From: Campylobacterales bacterium
GTDB lineage: Bacteria; Campylobacterota_A; Desulfurellia; JAADFJ01
Length of the DNA: 5,464 nt
Direction of reading: 5' to 3'
Assembly (NCBI GenBank): GCA_027080125.1
Contig: JALWSW010000125.1
Span: 1 to 5,464, forward strand
Shown: in pieces, positions 5,177 to 5,464 of the stretch
How the letters are laid out: each line of letters starts with the position of its first letter
Position numbering within the stretch: the first letter of the stretch is position 1
Notes under the pieces: model-generated
Seen by the model: only the letters and a program-made list of their open reading frames with translations
Told to the model about the DNA's origin: nothing
The model's database searches: none
Translations under genes and position numbers: made by a program

Positions 5177-5464
5177 AAAACTAATTATCTCTTTTGCCGT
5201 AGCAGTAATGATTCTTTGCGCCGGCGCGCTCAGCTCCTTTGCATCGGAAAAAGAGTATCCGTTTTTCCTTGACACGGAAAAACATACGCTTATCTACGGC
5301 TCGCTTGAGAGCAGATTCAGCCTTTCGAATGGCTCGGACAATCCGAGCGATTTTTATCAGTATTTTGAACTTGGAGCCGATAATTTTCTTGTAAACGGCA
5401 ACAGTTTCTATTATTATGGTTCGCTAAACGTTTCGCATGATCAGCCCGATACAAACAGAAACTG
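5163..5464 (+). CDS. Exported outer-membrane beta-barrel-like protein, 3' end missing
   Basis: An open frame from the ATG at 5163 to the window end (100 codons, no stop), overlapping the last 14 nt of the cytochrome gene, so translation is probably coupled; no strong ribosome site is seen. It starts with a Sec signal peptide: MELNKK, then a hydrophobic stretch to about residue 23, with likely cleavage after SSFA (27). C19 lies inside the hydrophobic core but L18 before it does not fit a lipobox. The mature part (HTLIYGSLESRFSLSNG, YQYFELGADNFLVNG, SFYYYGSLNVSHDQ) shows alternating polar and aromatic/hydrophobic residues with short turns, as in transmembrane beta-strands. Barrel-type proteins linked to multiheme cytochromes form porin-cytochrome conduits in several anaerobes; that this is such a partner is inferred from linkage. 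The family cannot be named from this fragment. Confidence 0.8.
   Translation, partial: MELNKKLIISFAVAVMILCAGALSSFASEKEYPFFLDTEKHTLIYGSLESRFSLSNGSDNPSDFYQYFELGADNFLVNGNSFYYYGSLNVSHDQPDTNRN

Overview
The window looks like a chromosomal piece of a Gram-negative bacterium with an anaerobic or facultative respiratory lifestyle. It carries an exported octaheme c-type cytochrome coupled to an outer-membrane barrel-like protein, and a nitric-oxide/oxidative-stress iron-sulfur repair operon. Desulfobacterota or Nitrospirota-like lineages would fit, but the sequence alone does not fix the taxon.

Left part (1-1462, + strand): the 3' 99% of serS (seryl-tRNA synthetase; its first few codons lie before the window), then two tandem class II tRNA-Ser genes (anticodons GCT and TGA) only 4 nt apart. 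The enzyme and two of its substrates form one cluster.

Middle (1463-1960): about 500 nt with no convincing gene. It holds a cluster of small hairpin-forming REP-like repeats (consensus start TGTCAYTGCGAG, end GCARTCTC) whose outer stem shows compensatory changes, then a strong hairpin whose T-rich flank suits the minus strand, then three copies of a 16-bp repeat. The last copy has run into the 3' end of the next gene and supplies its last codons.

Minus-strand operon (2929 down to 1961): a 74-residue DUF2249 protein with a strong GGAGGA ribosome site, followed 3 nt later by a RIC/ScdA/YtfE di-iron protein. A good sigma70-like promoter precedes it, with a perfect 17-bp palindrome placed at the predicted transcription start, as expected for a repressor operator.

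Right part (3093-5464, + strand): divergent from that operon, a TTGACA/TAGAAT promoter drives a 669-residue octaheme cytochrome c with an N-terminal carboxypeptidase-regulatory-like domain. Its last codons overlap the start of an exported beta-barrel-like protein that runs off the window. The pair resembles in outline a porin-cytochrome module that could move electrons across the outer membrane; this is inferred from architecture and linkage. The shared regulatory region between the RIC operon and the cytochrome suggests, but does not prove, a common response to nitrogen oxides or redox state.
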